A stretch of DNA of 64,000 bases from Phymatolithon calcareum (Eukaryota; Rhodophyta; Florideophyceae; Hapalidiales), in assembly GCA_977006965.1 (NCBI GenBank), contig OZ345375.1:2418001-2482000 (forward strand), read 5' to 3'. The first letter of the stretch is position 1, and each line of letters starts with the position of its first letter. The translations under genes and the position numbers were made by a program. Below the pieces are notes generated by a model, which saw nothing but the letters and a program-made list of their open reading frames with translations, had not been told where the DNA came from and did no database searches. Shown here one piece after another: positions 33,123 to 43,900 of the stretch.

Positions 33123-34499
33123 ATGGTGCTTCAGCCATGCGTGACAATTGTGTTCCATGAATGCGATCCGAAGGTTCTTGTGCAGAAAGCAAAGTCTAAG
33201 CATTCTTTTCCGCGCATTATTTGCCCAGAAATCTATCCACAAGCGGGCACCATGTGCTGGTTTTTTTCGGAGGAACTCAAGGAGGTGTTGAACTTAGAGC
33301 TCGATTTGGTGTATCTTTACTCTACCTTCACTCACGAAATTCTTGAAGGGATTCCTCCAGTTATCGTGCTTTTCGAATGCTACAGTCCAACAGGCCAGCT
33401 GAAGCTGCCCGACGATTTTGTATGGCTGCCGGTTGTGAATGCAGCCGATTCACTGTTCCCGGATGCCGACGACCGGCGCGCAATTCCCTACTTGCGCCGC
33501 GAAGAAGGCGAATGCCATGAACTTGGGCTTAGACGATGGGAGAAGCGTGGTTGGATGAAGGAAACCACAACAATGATATCGCAGGTTCTGTCAGATCTGG
33601 GGTATGTCGTTATCGGTTCTCTTGACAAGTATGGTGGGATTAGGCCTATAAGCTACCAGATGATTGTACATTCGGACTCTGCGATACTGCGGCTATCAAC
33701 AGACAAAGGGTTGGTCTATTTTAAGTCTAGTCATGAAAGGGAAGGGCGCACAACGGAGGCTTTGTCGAGAATAAGTCCTAACCTTGTACGGAAGCCTTTG
33801 CATGTGAACAAGGAACAGGAGTGGATATTGATGGAAGATTGCGGCGAGAAATTGGGCCGTGAATTGAGCACTGTGGAGCTTGAGAAGTTTCCAGTGTTGT
33901 ATGGGCAACTGCAGTTGAAGTCTTTGCAACACATGGACGAGCTCATAAGCGCTGGTATTCCTGTGGCCAAACCTGAGGCTACTTTGGAGAAGGTCGGGGC
34001 AGTGCTGAGTAATAAGGACAATTGGAAATGTTTTTGTGAACATGCGGCGGCTGGAGCAATTGCATGGGAGGACGTGGAAGCGTGCTGCAAGGACGTGCAT
34101 GAGTTTCTTAACCGCATTTATGTACGAGGCAAAGTGCCTTTAACGTTAGTGCACGGCGACTTGGACACTGACAACCTATGTGTTGCAGATGCTGGGGATG
34201 AACTGATTAATGAATTCGTGATCATTGACTGGACTACGGCGGAAATCGATATTCCTCTCGCAGACTTGCAATTTCTCGGTGAAGTCCCGGACAAGTACTT
34301 TGAGTTATGGAAAGAATACGCTTCGATGGCTGAACTAAAGGAGCTATTTAACCTCTTGACGAGGAAGCGGGGAATGGACTCAGTTTTGACTGGTTTTGAA
34401 ATTGCCCAGCGGAAGATGGAAGTTCCGGATGTGAAGGAAATTGTACAGAAGTTGTATAATCATATTCAACGTGGAGTACAACTGGCGCGAAAGTGTTGA
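33123..34499 (+). CDS. APH-like small-molecule kinase with extra N-terminal domain
   Basis: The protein has 458 residues, starts at an ATG and has no introns. The C-terminal half is a protein-kinase-like fold of the aminoglycoside/choline phosphotransferase type. A candidate ATP-binding lysine is in VYFKSS (about K201). The hinge-like segment is WILMEDCG. The catalytic Brenner motif HGDLDTDN is at about 344-351 and the metal-binding IDW at about 368. It should phosphorylate a small molecule, and the substrate is unknown. The first ~140 residues are a separate region (FPRIICPEIYPQAGTMCWFF, then WLPVVNAADSLFPD). Its layout recalls a Nudix-like fold, but I see no Nudix box. The gene is intact and sits between a MITE and a hairpin. 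Acquisition from bacteria is possible but untested. Confidence 0.8.
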   Translation: MVLQPCVTIVFHECDPKVLVQKAKSKHSFPRIICPEIYPQAGTMCWFFSEELKEVLNLELDLVYLYSTFTHEILEGIPPVIVLFECYSPTGQLKLPDDFVWLPVVNAADSLFPDADDRRAIPYLRREEGECHELGLRRWEKRGWMKETTTMISQVLSDLGYVVIGSLDKYGGIRPISYQMIVHSDSAILRLSTDKGLVYFKSSHEREGRTTEALSRISPNLVRKPLHVNKEQEWILMEDCGEKLGRELSTVELEKFPVLYGQLQLKSLQHMDELISAGIPVAKPEATLEKVGAVLSNKDNWKCFCEHAAAGAIAWEDVEACCKDVHEFLNRIYVRGKVPLTLVHGDLDTDNLCVADAGDELINEFVIIDWTTAEIDIPLADLQFLGEVPDKYFELWKEYASMAELKELFNLLTRKRGMDSVLTGFEIAQRKMEVPDVKEIVQKLYNHIQRGVQLARKC

Positions 34500-34642
34500 G
34501 AACCGTCATCAAAATTTCTCTCAAGAAGCGTCTCAAGAAAACCTTCGAATGCCAAAACATATTTCGGGGCTTTTGATGGTACTGTTCCTGGAAACAAAAC
34601 CGCGATTTGAAAACATGCAAAGCTAGAGCTGCGATTGCTGTT

Positions 34643-34694
34643 GCTTCACCGCAGGCGCAACTGTTGCCAGCACCAGTTGCCCCTGCGGTGAAGC
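34643..34694. repeat. 21-bp hairpin downstream of the APH-like gene
   Basis: Arms GCTTCACCGCAGGCGCAACTG (34643-34663, 21 nt) and 34674-34694 pair at 20 of 21 positions around a 10-nt loop. It lies 144 bp after the kinase stop codon and could be a structured 3' UTR element or the core of a small-RNA precursor. Confidence 0.75.
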
Positions 34695-35973
34695 AGACTA
34701 CCCAATAGACAGATACATATACAGCCTCGAGGGGCAAAGAGATCAACCCGCTAGGAGAGAGCACAGCTGCTCACAGTGATAGAGCGGCTGCCCGTCCCTA
34801 TGATCGATGGCCGTTCCTTTTGCTCAGCTTGCTTCCCTTCCTCTGGCGCTTCACGCCAGCTTAAGATGGGATCATTTTCCTGCAGCTCTAATACAAGGGT
34901 GACACCCGCAACTAAATAGAAGCGCCACGACATCTGCGTCCGCCCAATTCATCAGCAAACTAGCTCTCGGGAAACTACTCAGACTCGCATGCAGAGGAAA
35001 AACCTGATCACACTACAAACATTCCGAAGTTACCAGCGCGACTGACACCCACGGCACTCTTCAAGGAGTCCGTAGCGGCAGAAGCTCAAACAACGCCCAC
35101 CGCAATCATATCAGCAGCGCGTCAGAGAGAGTCCAGTCGGAATGCAACCATACTCTGAACCAGGGGTCCCAGCGGACGGAAATTTACGTGAACCTTTCGC
35201 TTTTCTCTCCTTTTTAGCGGGTTTTGAACATTTTTTCAATCAGCAATGCTCGAACTGAACGTAACGCGGGAAATATATGGCATAGTATTTTTCCAAAAGT
35301 AACGGAACTGAGCGATATTACGTTGTGATCGAACAAAGGCTGAATGATTTTTGAAAGATTTTTTCACATTTAATTGAACGAAAAGCAAGCAAATTTTTTA
35401 AAATGATTTATGAAAGCGGGGGATGCGGAAATAACGAAAATTCATAGTTTTTCCATTCAAAGTCAAAGGAAGCCAGATTTACATAATCTAACTCAAGGGC
35501 GGTAATATACAGAATTTCAAACACCTCATTATCGGTTACTACTGCGTAGTCTTCTGCCATGGCCTTCAAGTCAACGTACACCACCTTCGCCTATCTTTCC
35601 TTCCACCCTAAATTGTATTTAGCGTCGATATGCGTCTGCACCGGAAAGGGCAAAGGAATACGCGCTGCAGACTTCACATGGTCGGTAGCCCTTGCCCTCT
35701 TCGATTTTAGGGCATTTTGGAACCCCGAAATTTTCGGGTGCTATTCAGCATATCCGTTCGCGGCACCACAAACTAACCATTTTTTGGGCAATACGAGGAG
35801 ATTCACAACTGGATGCGGTCACTTGACGCATATCTCCAAAAACCCACCGCCCTCCGCGACACAGAGCGCGAAGTCCCTGGACCGACCCCAGACGGAAGAG
35901 CAATGGCAACTGTGATCCTCTTTATGGTCAGTCCTGGCTCCTCCCAGGGCGAGACCAGGTGAAGGAGCTTGAA
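34695..35973. other. Gene-poor, partly AT-rich
   Basis: One ATG-started frame of 118 codons lies on the plus strand at 35559-35915. It has no recognisable domain and I do not call it as a gene. The stretch 35200-35540 is AT-rich without features. Confidence 0.35.
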
Positions 35974-36397
35974 TCAGTGATCTCCGGTGACGATCTCGCA
36001 GCCGGCGCCACCATCCCAGTCGCCTTCTTCATCGTCAGAGTCGTCTGCAAGGTCCTCACATACGGAAAGGCGCCGGCGTTTGGAGTCCACGTCCCTGCGG
36101 CGGGTGTCCAGGTCCTTGCTCTCGTCTTCGTCACCCTGTAAGGAACCTGGGAAAAAATAAATCAAAAACTGAAATACTGGCAAACGAGAACTGCTGAGCA
36201 ATGATTAACATACCATTTGCAAACTCTTTTCGGAGGTTGTTGTAGTGTGTCCGAAAATTAGCGAGCTTGTTCTGCTGAAAAATAGGTTCGGACTCATACA
36301 CCGATTTAGGGTCTTCCGACCCAGTGACTTTCCCACTCGCAAATTTCTTGAGGAGGGGCTGGCGAGCAGAGGAGGGCTTGGTAAGCTTAGGCGGCAT
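35974..36397 (-). CDS. Hypothetical protein, two exons
   Basis: Exon 1 (36214-36397, ATG at 36397) and exon 2 (35974-36146) are joined across a 67-bp intron with GTATGT donor and TTTTTTCCCAG acceptor. The join restores one frame of 118 residues. The N-terminal half is basic (MPPKLTKPSSARQPLLKKF) followed by a helical stretch with NFRTHYNNLRKEF. The C-terminal half is charged, with RRRDVDSKRRR and then an acidic run DDSDDEEGDWD. I do not recognise a family. The basic-then-acidic layout suggests a nuclear or nucleic-acid-associated protein (inference). The splice signals and continuous frame are the main support for a real gene. Confidence 0.5.
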
Positions 36398-36631
36398 TGC
36401 GGTGATATCCGAACTGGGATGAAAGCGGGCTAAAAGGTTGATGTCTGTTTGTGCGAGAGTGCTCCGTTGTGTGCGTTTGTGAGCTGGAGGCTGAGAAGGT
36501 GGAGCATTGTGCGAGCTTCCTGTTTCTTTTACGACCAGAAAAGGCAGGAAAACAGACAAAACTACTTTCCTTTCTCCGCCATTTCGTCATTTTGCGCGGG
36601 AAAGATGCTCAATTTTTTTTTCATAACTGAA

Positions 36632-36720
36632 ATTCCATAACTTTAGTTCCATAACTTAAGTTCCATAACTTTAGTTCCATAACTTTAGTTCCATAACTTT
36701 AGTTCCATAACTTTAGTTAT
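36632..36720. repeat. 14-bp tandem repeat, about 6 copies
   Basis: The unit TTCCATAACTTTAG is repeated about six times, one unit having a changed base. It ends in TTATGGTA, which is also how the CCAAT-rich repeats at 52858 and 58972 begin, so the three loci may be related. Confidence 0.85.
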
Positions 36721-38389
36721 GGTATATACAGAGATGTGGAGGGGCGATTTTTCCGTAACTCAGCGATTCCCGGAATGTGATTGGCAGAGAAATCGCCATT
36801 CTGGACTTCTGATTGGCACGTTAAGGGGGATTAAAATTTCAAGATTTTTTAAAACAAAATATCTCCTCAATGTTTCCTTAAAAGTTCATTTTGTCAGTTT
36901 TTCCCATGTACCTTTCACGAATTCTGCATGATGATGTCGTTTTGTAGAATACATAATTTTAAAATTCACGGACAGACGTATGTAAGTCTGTCCGTGATCT
37001 CCAAGCCAATAGCAAAGTCCTCAGTATAAAGTATAGATGGGCGGTATTTTTTAAAAAGCTTCATCGTGTCCGTACCTCTTCGTGCGGGACGTGCAGGATC
37101 GTAAATGCCATTATTACGCTATAAATTGGTTGCGGCGTGCGACGCTTGTCATTTTTGCACAATAAAACTACAAAACATGATTGTGTACATGATCGAAATA
37201 GATTGACGACTTGCGAAGCTTCATATCCTCTGATTAGTACAGTCATGAGATCGAGAAGGAAGTAGATAAAGACGTAGAAGCCGAGAGCCAGCAGCAAATG
37301 ATGAAGGGTTCGCATATGGATCAGAAGATTGAAAAACATTATCCAAAAAGACTCTCGAGCAAGAATGGAAAAAAGACAAAGAAATATATTCAAGAAGAAT
37401 CCACTCCTCGGCGTCGACAAAGACCCACTGGGTCCTTACCCCCAAAATAAAACTCTATTAGAAACACATGTGCCCAATGGTTCGTGGGAAGAATTCCATG
37501 GAATCCGTCACTTCTGGAAGACAAACTTGGGCGGATACTATCGGTTCATTCCGGGCAATTTGTTCATTGGGATAAGTGACCAATATAGCATTCTGCTCGA
37601 TTTCATCCTGCGCCCATTTTGCCCCTTCTTTTTGGATATTGTGAAAATTGTAATTTTTCAGGTTCTGCTTCTACAGTGGAAGAAACAAGGCGGTGATGTT
37701 TCGTAGTCTACTGCGATGTTCAACCTTTTACGTGCACCTAGTTCAATATTAACCTCTTTCACATTTGCCGTTCATCTGCCCCTGATAGCTGAAAATTAGC
37801 ACCAGAGCGATTTTTACGGACTCGCGGAAAGAATCTTAAGCTTTCGCTCATTCCAAAGGGAATATATCTGCGAACATATGCACGAGATCGTGCTGGCACC
37901 ACGACACTGAATGGTATTCTGAAAGCACACTTTTTGCAGTACAATCTCACACTTTTGCTGACATCATCAATTCGAAGAGCAAAGCTTGATGTTTCATAGA
38001 TCACGATTGTGCGGCTGCCCTATGATGGCTAATTGACATCAGCTTATGCGTTGCTTTTTGGATACCATTCCTTCCTCCACTTGTTGCAAAGCTTCGTTAA
38101 GGCACTCTTCGTCTCTGAGATGTCCGATATCCTTCGATACATTCTCCAGATCTTCTTCTTTTCCTTGGTATTCTTCTGCGAGCTCAAGGTACTTCTTCCG
38201 CGTTACCAGGGTTAAGGTGAACCTTTCCGCATGGTGCCAACAACGCAGAAGATGTAGAAGCGCGCAACGGGAGGTTGGCGATACTACAGAACTGGCGGAT
38301 TTAACAGGGGAATTCCCTTAATATTCCCCTTCACAGACCTTTTCGCAGAACATACCGTACAGCATGTGCGGGTAATTTTGGGATCAAGT
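36721..38389. other. Gene-poor; hairpin and coiled-coil gene fragment
   Basis: A perfect 11-bp stem with an 8-nt loop (CACGGACAGAC and complement) lies at 36967-36996. On the minus strand, 38040-38220 reads as an acidic coiled-coil-like peptide (YLELAEEYQGKEEDLEN). Its near-duplicate is at 52535-52705, so this is a remnant of the same unidentified family. Other frames (37061-37420, 37329-37706, 37759-38004) are unassigned. Confidence 0.4.
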
Positions 38390-38925
38390 GTCTCCAGTGC
38401 CCCAGAAGATCCTCATTAGTGCACTATTTGGCTGAACAGCAAGTCCGACATCAATTGCGGTGGAAATATCGTTGGCGGAAGAAACGAAGTCACACCCGCA
38501 AGCTTCATAGCTCGGCTCTTAGAGGCGGTATCAGCTGCGGAGCAGAGATTGGCATATATCGTTTTTCCTAGCCCTTTTCCCTACCTGCAGTCTTTCTCCC
38601 ACACTCCCCACAGTAGTGGCCACAACCATATTGACCGGCGTGTGCTTCGCGCAAGTTGGACAGGGACTGGTTCCACCATTCAGTTTGAGCATAACACTAG
38701 CAGCGATGCTTTCGCATATACCAGTCGGGGCGGGACGGCGAAGATGGAGCAGGGTTGAGGTGGGCTTGTTCTTATTGCGAATGCAATTCTTCCCTCTCAA
38801 GTGTCACCTTTACACGTGGGTGCAACCGTATTTCTCGTCATCATTCTCACACAACTCTCTTTCACCGAGTTACTCGGTACCGGTGCCATCGCACTACGTG
38901 GAACACCATTCGTGTCCGGAGTTGC
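38390..38925 (-). repeat. ~535-bp inverted repeat, left copy (decayed coding sequence)
   Basis: The sequence is an inverted copy of 50135-50670. Its minus-strand frame at 38531-38800 shares the order SIAASVML, then CP.CAKH.PVN.VVATT, then RLQVG.RARKN.ICQS with the other copy. Protein-level conservation shows past coding function, but there is no ATG, and stops and shifts follow. Limits are approximate. Confidence 0.75.
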
Positions 38926-40983
38926 AGGGATGGACCGCGGTGTTGGTTTTTGGTGAATAGAAAAAGTGGACGCAAACCGTCTGCCGCTTACCGGGCTTTA
39001 TGGTGCTGAACGTGGAATTCTCTATCTGTTAATCAAAGTAAACTACGATTTTTTCGACTTCCTCTGTACCCCAGATATACCTTGCGTAACGTTGAGGTGG
39101 AGAGAAGGGAAAACGTTAAAGCCAACATTTGTATTTTTGTGAAACTTGAAGGAGGCACGCTACGTCGAACAAATCAGGAAATGAGAAAGGAAGTTTGAAA
39201 ATATAAAAGCCATGCCGATTCTAGAAGCACGATCCTGAAGCCAGCGTTAACAGCGCTTCGCAGACCAGTATAGAAAGTGCGGTTATGGCCCAACGATGCG
39301 GGCCCAGGGCAAAATATGACTCCACAACGAAGTGAGGGACGTAAAAAGCCAACTGCGGCAAAATACAGCTACGGAGCGGTGCAAATCACTCTCGGCGCAG
39401 CGGTGAGCATATACGGCAGTAGGCGGAGTTGGCGACGATGTTGCTGAAGCATGCTCGCAATACAGAGTTGTAGTATTCTTTTATTACACTTGTCATACGT
39501 TCAAAGGAGCCCTGTGTGAGACGGGAGAGACCCTGGAAGTCTGCACGGTGCTCCCAGTCGGTGGACATTAAGGTTCACTTTTTTACTCACCAATCACCCT
39601 ATTCCAATATCTAGTGGACATCCCGTGCTCTCCGTTGCTTGTTTGTATCTGACAACAGAACGCTCCAGCGAGGACGCTTGCAACTGTGCACAGTCACTAC
39701 GATCAGGCCGTAGCATGACCCTGTCAGACCGTTATGCCCAGTGCCGGTTCGCTCGCCATCATGTCCCGTGCATCCTCGACGATATGAAATGCAATGCTTA
39801 TGTGCTCTCCGTGTCTCTACCCCGCGTCTGCGAGCTCCTTCCAAAATAATAAATGCCTGCTTGAACTGTATCCCTTTTCAATACTTCTTCAATGTTATAT
39901 AATGTAGTGTAGACGCGAAGGGGAAGTTGTAGAATTTACAGTTTACATTGAATAACATTTCAAGAACGCAGAATGAGAACAGTTTGTATAGCACATCAAA
40001 ACACGGTAAGCGGCGGAAAGTTTGCTCAAAATTTTTGTATCCACTATCCACAAACGCTGCCGTCCGTCCTTGTGACTCTGGAAACCCCGAGAATACTGCG
40101 ACGGGGGAGAGGGCGGCGCCAATCACGCGGGGTCCATTGCGATACGTTGGAGAGCACAGCCACCATCGGGGTCGGACATTTTATTTGGCAGAAGCGTGGA
40201 TAAGGCATATATTTCTAAGGGAGGCAGCACGGCGCAGTAGCCAGGCGGTGCATTAAATTTAGATGGGTACCAATTTCGTGGACAAGCACCGAGTGCATTA
40301 CTGAAGGTTTTGCAAGCAAAGAGGGTCAAATTGAGAGGTTCTACTGTATCACAAAATTAAATTTTCAAATCAGGCCCCGGGCGTGCCAATTTTTATGTCT
40401 TCAAAGTGTCCGTAATCCGGTTTCAGGGACTGTAAACAGACGAGCACTTGTGGAAATTTTTCTACGTGTACAAAAAGAATACAGGACTACAACTGGCTCT
40501 CCTCCATTTCCACAGGACATCCTGTGAGGCATCTACTCCAGCCTTAAACATCCTGTTTGCAAGAATTTCTTCTGTCCTGGCCATATCATCTTCCGAGAAA
40601 CTATTCCTCTAAGCACAAGCTGAGGCAAGGAATAGGCAGCACGAAGAACCTACACTGCTTCTGCCGCTATCAGAGAGCCTCCACGGTACCACCGTACACA
40701 GTTTAGTGTGCTGCGGCCGTTATCAATATATTCCAACGCATCAAGTGCGATTTCGAGCCTGAAAATCAAACCAAAAATATCATACTAGTTTCAGAGCTCG
40801 ACAAAAAGTTGCAAATTATTTCCGAATTCATCAACAAAAATTCAAACTCATTTTTAAATTCAACAAAAACTAAAAAATCATCCGAGGAAGCTCCAATCTA
40901 TAAATTTTCTCTACAAAACAGAGAATCGAACCGAATTTCGAAGAATACAGGCTTTGCTTTCAACTGGAACATCGTCATAAGCT
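38926..40983. other. Region upstream of the Helitron gene
   Basis: No intact gene is seen. A repeat at about 39990-40260 has a diverged direct copy at about 56120-56380. Both read on the minus strand as PPLEIYAL/MPLEIYAL followed by related peptide, so this too is old coding sequence. The last ~500 bp before 40984 are AT-rich and must hold the Helitron promoter and 5' terminus. I could not fix the 5' end. Confidence 0.4.
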
Positions 40984-43900
40984 ATGCCGAGAAATAAAGC
41001 ATCTAAAAGGCAACGATCCAAGAAGACTGATACTGAAGAGAAAGATAAACGTCGTAGAAAATATCCCCGGGGAAGTAGCGCCGAAACATATAAAGAGCCT
41101 GAAAGGTCACTGTTTCTTATTCCACGCCCGCAGAACGAAGGCAGAGGGCCAGTTAGAGCAAAGGCTAGAATTATTCTTCCCCACCCGGAAAACAGTTCAG
41201 TTTCATCTCTCATTAAAAAAGATCTTCATAAACAAACGGACTTATTTCAAAAGTTTGGAGCAAAGAGCAAGCAAGCCTCACAGAAAGACCGCAGTCTGCC
41301 CTCTGCTGAGCAGAATTCTATTCTAAGAGACACAATGTCGGCAAAGAGACAGCAGGTCTCACAGAAAGACCGCAGTCTGCCCTCTGCCGAGCATAAATCT
41401 ATTCTAAGTGACACCATGTCTCCTGCGGAGCTTGAAGAACTAGAAGAGAGCGGTACCTTTTTCAACGTTTCTGAAGAAACAAAGCGACGCATACATGCAG
41501 AGTGTCAAGATATGCTGATTGGTCCTTTCATGATGCAAAAAGTCTGCGCGGTTTGTGACACTTGGACCCGAGAAAAATTATGTCCGGTTCGAGAAGAATC
41601 TGAAGACCTCTACACTCGATGCAAAATTCGATTAGCACCTTGTTCAGACCTTATCGAGGATTTAAGGCAATTTTATGACGTGTCAACATACATTCCCGCT
41701 CTGAAAAATACTCTTCTATCAGTAAAAAGCATCGAAACTCTTGAAGAAGACAAAAATCAATTTCGTGTTCGTATCTGCAATTCCTGTTATAGTTCTCTAA
41801 GTAGGGGAGCAAGATTTGATGCTTCTAACCCACCAAAGTTTTCGATCGCAAACGGGTTTGCAATAGGACGTCTTCCAATCGCGTTGCAAGATGTGACTTT
41901 GACTGAGCGGCGTCTGACATCCCTCACATCTCTCAAGGGACATACAATTGTTGCTCGAGGCGGAAAGCACAAGTCCATCAAAAACCATATTTTAGTGTTC
42001 TCCTCTCAGCCAGATGCTATTAAAGAAGGCCTAGACGACTTGCTCGAAAACGAAAACAAACTTCTGCTGATATTTACAAACCCGATGACTGACGCTCAGA
42101 GAAGAGTGACGATGAAAAGATATGAAGCACGAAGAGGAAAAGTAGAGGAGCTTCTTGCATTTTACTTGGAAAAGAATGTGCTTTACAAGAATTTAAGCAA
42201 TACAGGACCAGAAATGACACGTTTTAAGAATATTCCATATAAATCAGATGTCGATTTTGAAAATGTAAATGTCGTATACAATGTTGAGAACAAAGCTGAG
42301 TCCGAAGGCATCACTGGAGATCAGAGCAATGTTCGAAGACCAGCTGTATTTGATAAAGCGCAAGTTGTGGCGGAAGAGACATTGATTCATCAAGATGCCT
42401 CCCTATTTACAGCCCAGGAGGCAGCTGAGGAAGTAACCACGTTAAAAATGGCAACAGCACAGGTTATTGATGTACAACAGGCAGGAAAACTACTACCGGC
42501 CAGCAATCCGAACTTTTTCGGGCTCCTTTATCCACATTTGTTTCCATTTGGACATGGGCATCCGGACTACAAACGAAAAGTGAATGTTAGTTTGCAAGAA
42601 TGCGTAAAGTATTACTTGAAACTTTCTAGTAGGACATTTGCACAAGATGAAACTTTTCCACTTGTTGCATTTGATATTGTGTCACGAAAGCGAGCAATTT
42701 CACACATTGGACTTTCTTGCAGGCTCAACCCGAAAGAGATGGAACAACTTGACGAAGTTAGTGCGGAGGAGCTTGCCCAACAACTTGATCAAGACTCAAG
42801 AAAGAGAGAAGCGCTAAGAAGTGGACACGTTTTTACAGAACCTGAGAAAAGTAGGAAAGGTAAAGTTCTTCTTCGTCGCGTGCAAGCCGTTCTGGGAAAA
42901 AATTTCGCCACAAACGAGGAGAGACGAGTATATCAAAGAAAAGCGTGGAATATGGCAGCAAAATTTCACAGTGCTGCGATGTTTATTACAGTTACGCCAA
43001 ATGAAAACGGTAACGCTACTGTAGCGTTCTTTTCAGGAGATGTGAACAAAGAGAATCTGTCAACCATTAAAGAGAACGATATTCCAGGGAATGCAGCTCG
43101 AGTAGGGATCGCTGGGAAAGACCCTGTGGCCTGCGACACATTTTTCACAAATACCCTTGATATAATAATTGATAAAATGATTGGGTTTGATAAGAAGTCT
43201 AAACTGCCGAAGAAGAGTGGTGGTCTTTTCGGGGTTCCTCGCGCATTTATGGGAGGGATAGAAAGTCAGGGCAAAGGAACTCTTCACGTTCATCTAATAG
43301 TGTTTTTGGCAGGATTTCCAAAAGATTCTGATGAGATGGTGCAGCGTGTGCTTAATGACGAGTTATTTCAAAGTCGTGTGTTTTCCTTCCATGATTCGGT
43401 AATTTGCTCAACTGGGTTACAATGTGAATCTGAGTTGTATTGTCCAAGTTGCAGTACTACGGGGTCAATAAAGTCTGTCAGATACAATGAGATCGCATAT
43501 AGCAACAACATGAGGTCCGATACTCCAGTTGCGACATCGAAATGCGAACTATGCAGTAAAACATTTGGAGGCGATGAAGTTATACGGGAAAGCGTTAAGA
43601 ATATGAAAATGAATCTGTTACAAAAAGAATGCGGTCACCTTTTGAACAACAATTCAACAGTAATGCTATCAGATAGTGAGAATGATAATTGTGTAGCGCT
43701 TAGTGCAGCAGTTCCTACAATTCCTTCCCTACCGCATGTCAATGCTTCAGATGAGGAGCTGTTAGCGTACAGAATTTTCATCTTAGAGCTCTTGCTATTG
43801 AATCAAAACCACAGATGGAAGCATGCAACAAGTTGTTTTAAGAAAAGCTCGAACTGCAAAGACGGTCGCTGCAGGTATGACTTTCCTCGAATGACTCATA

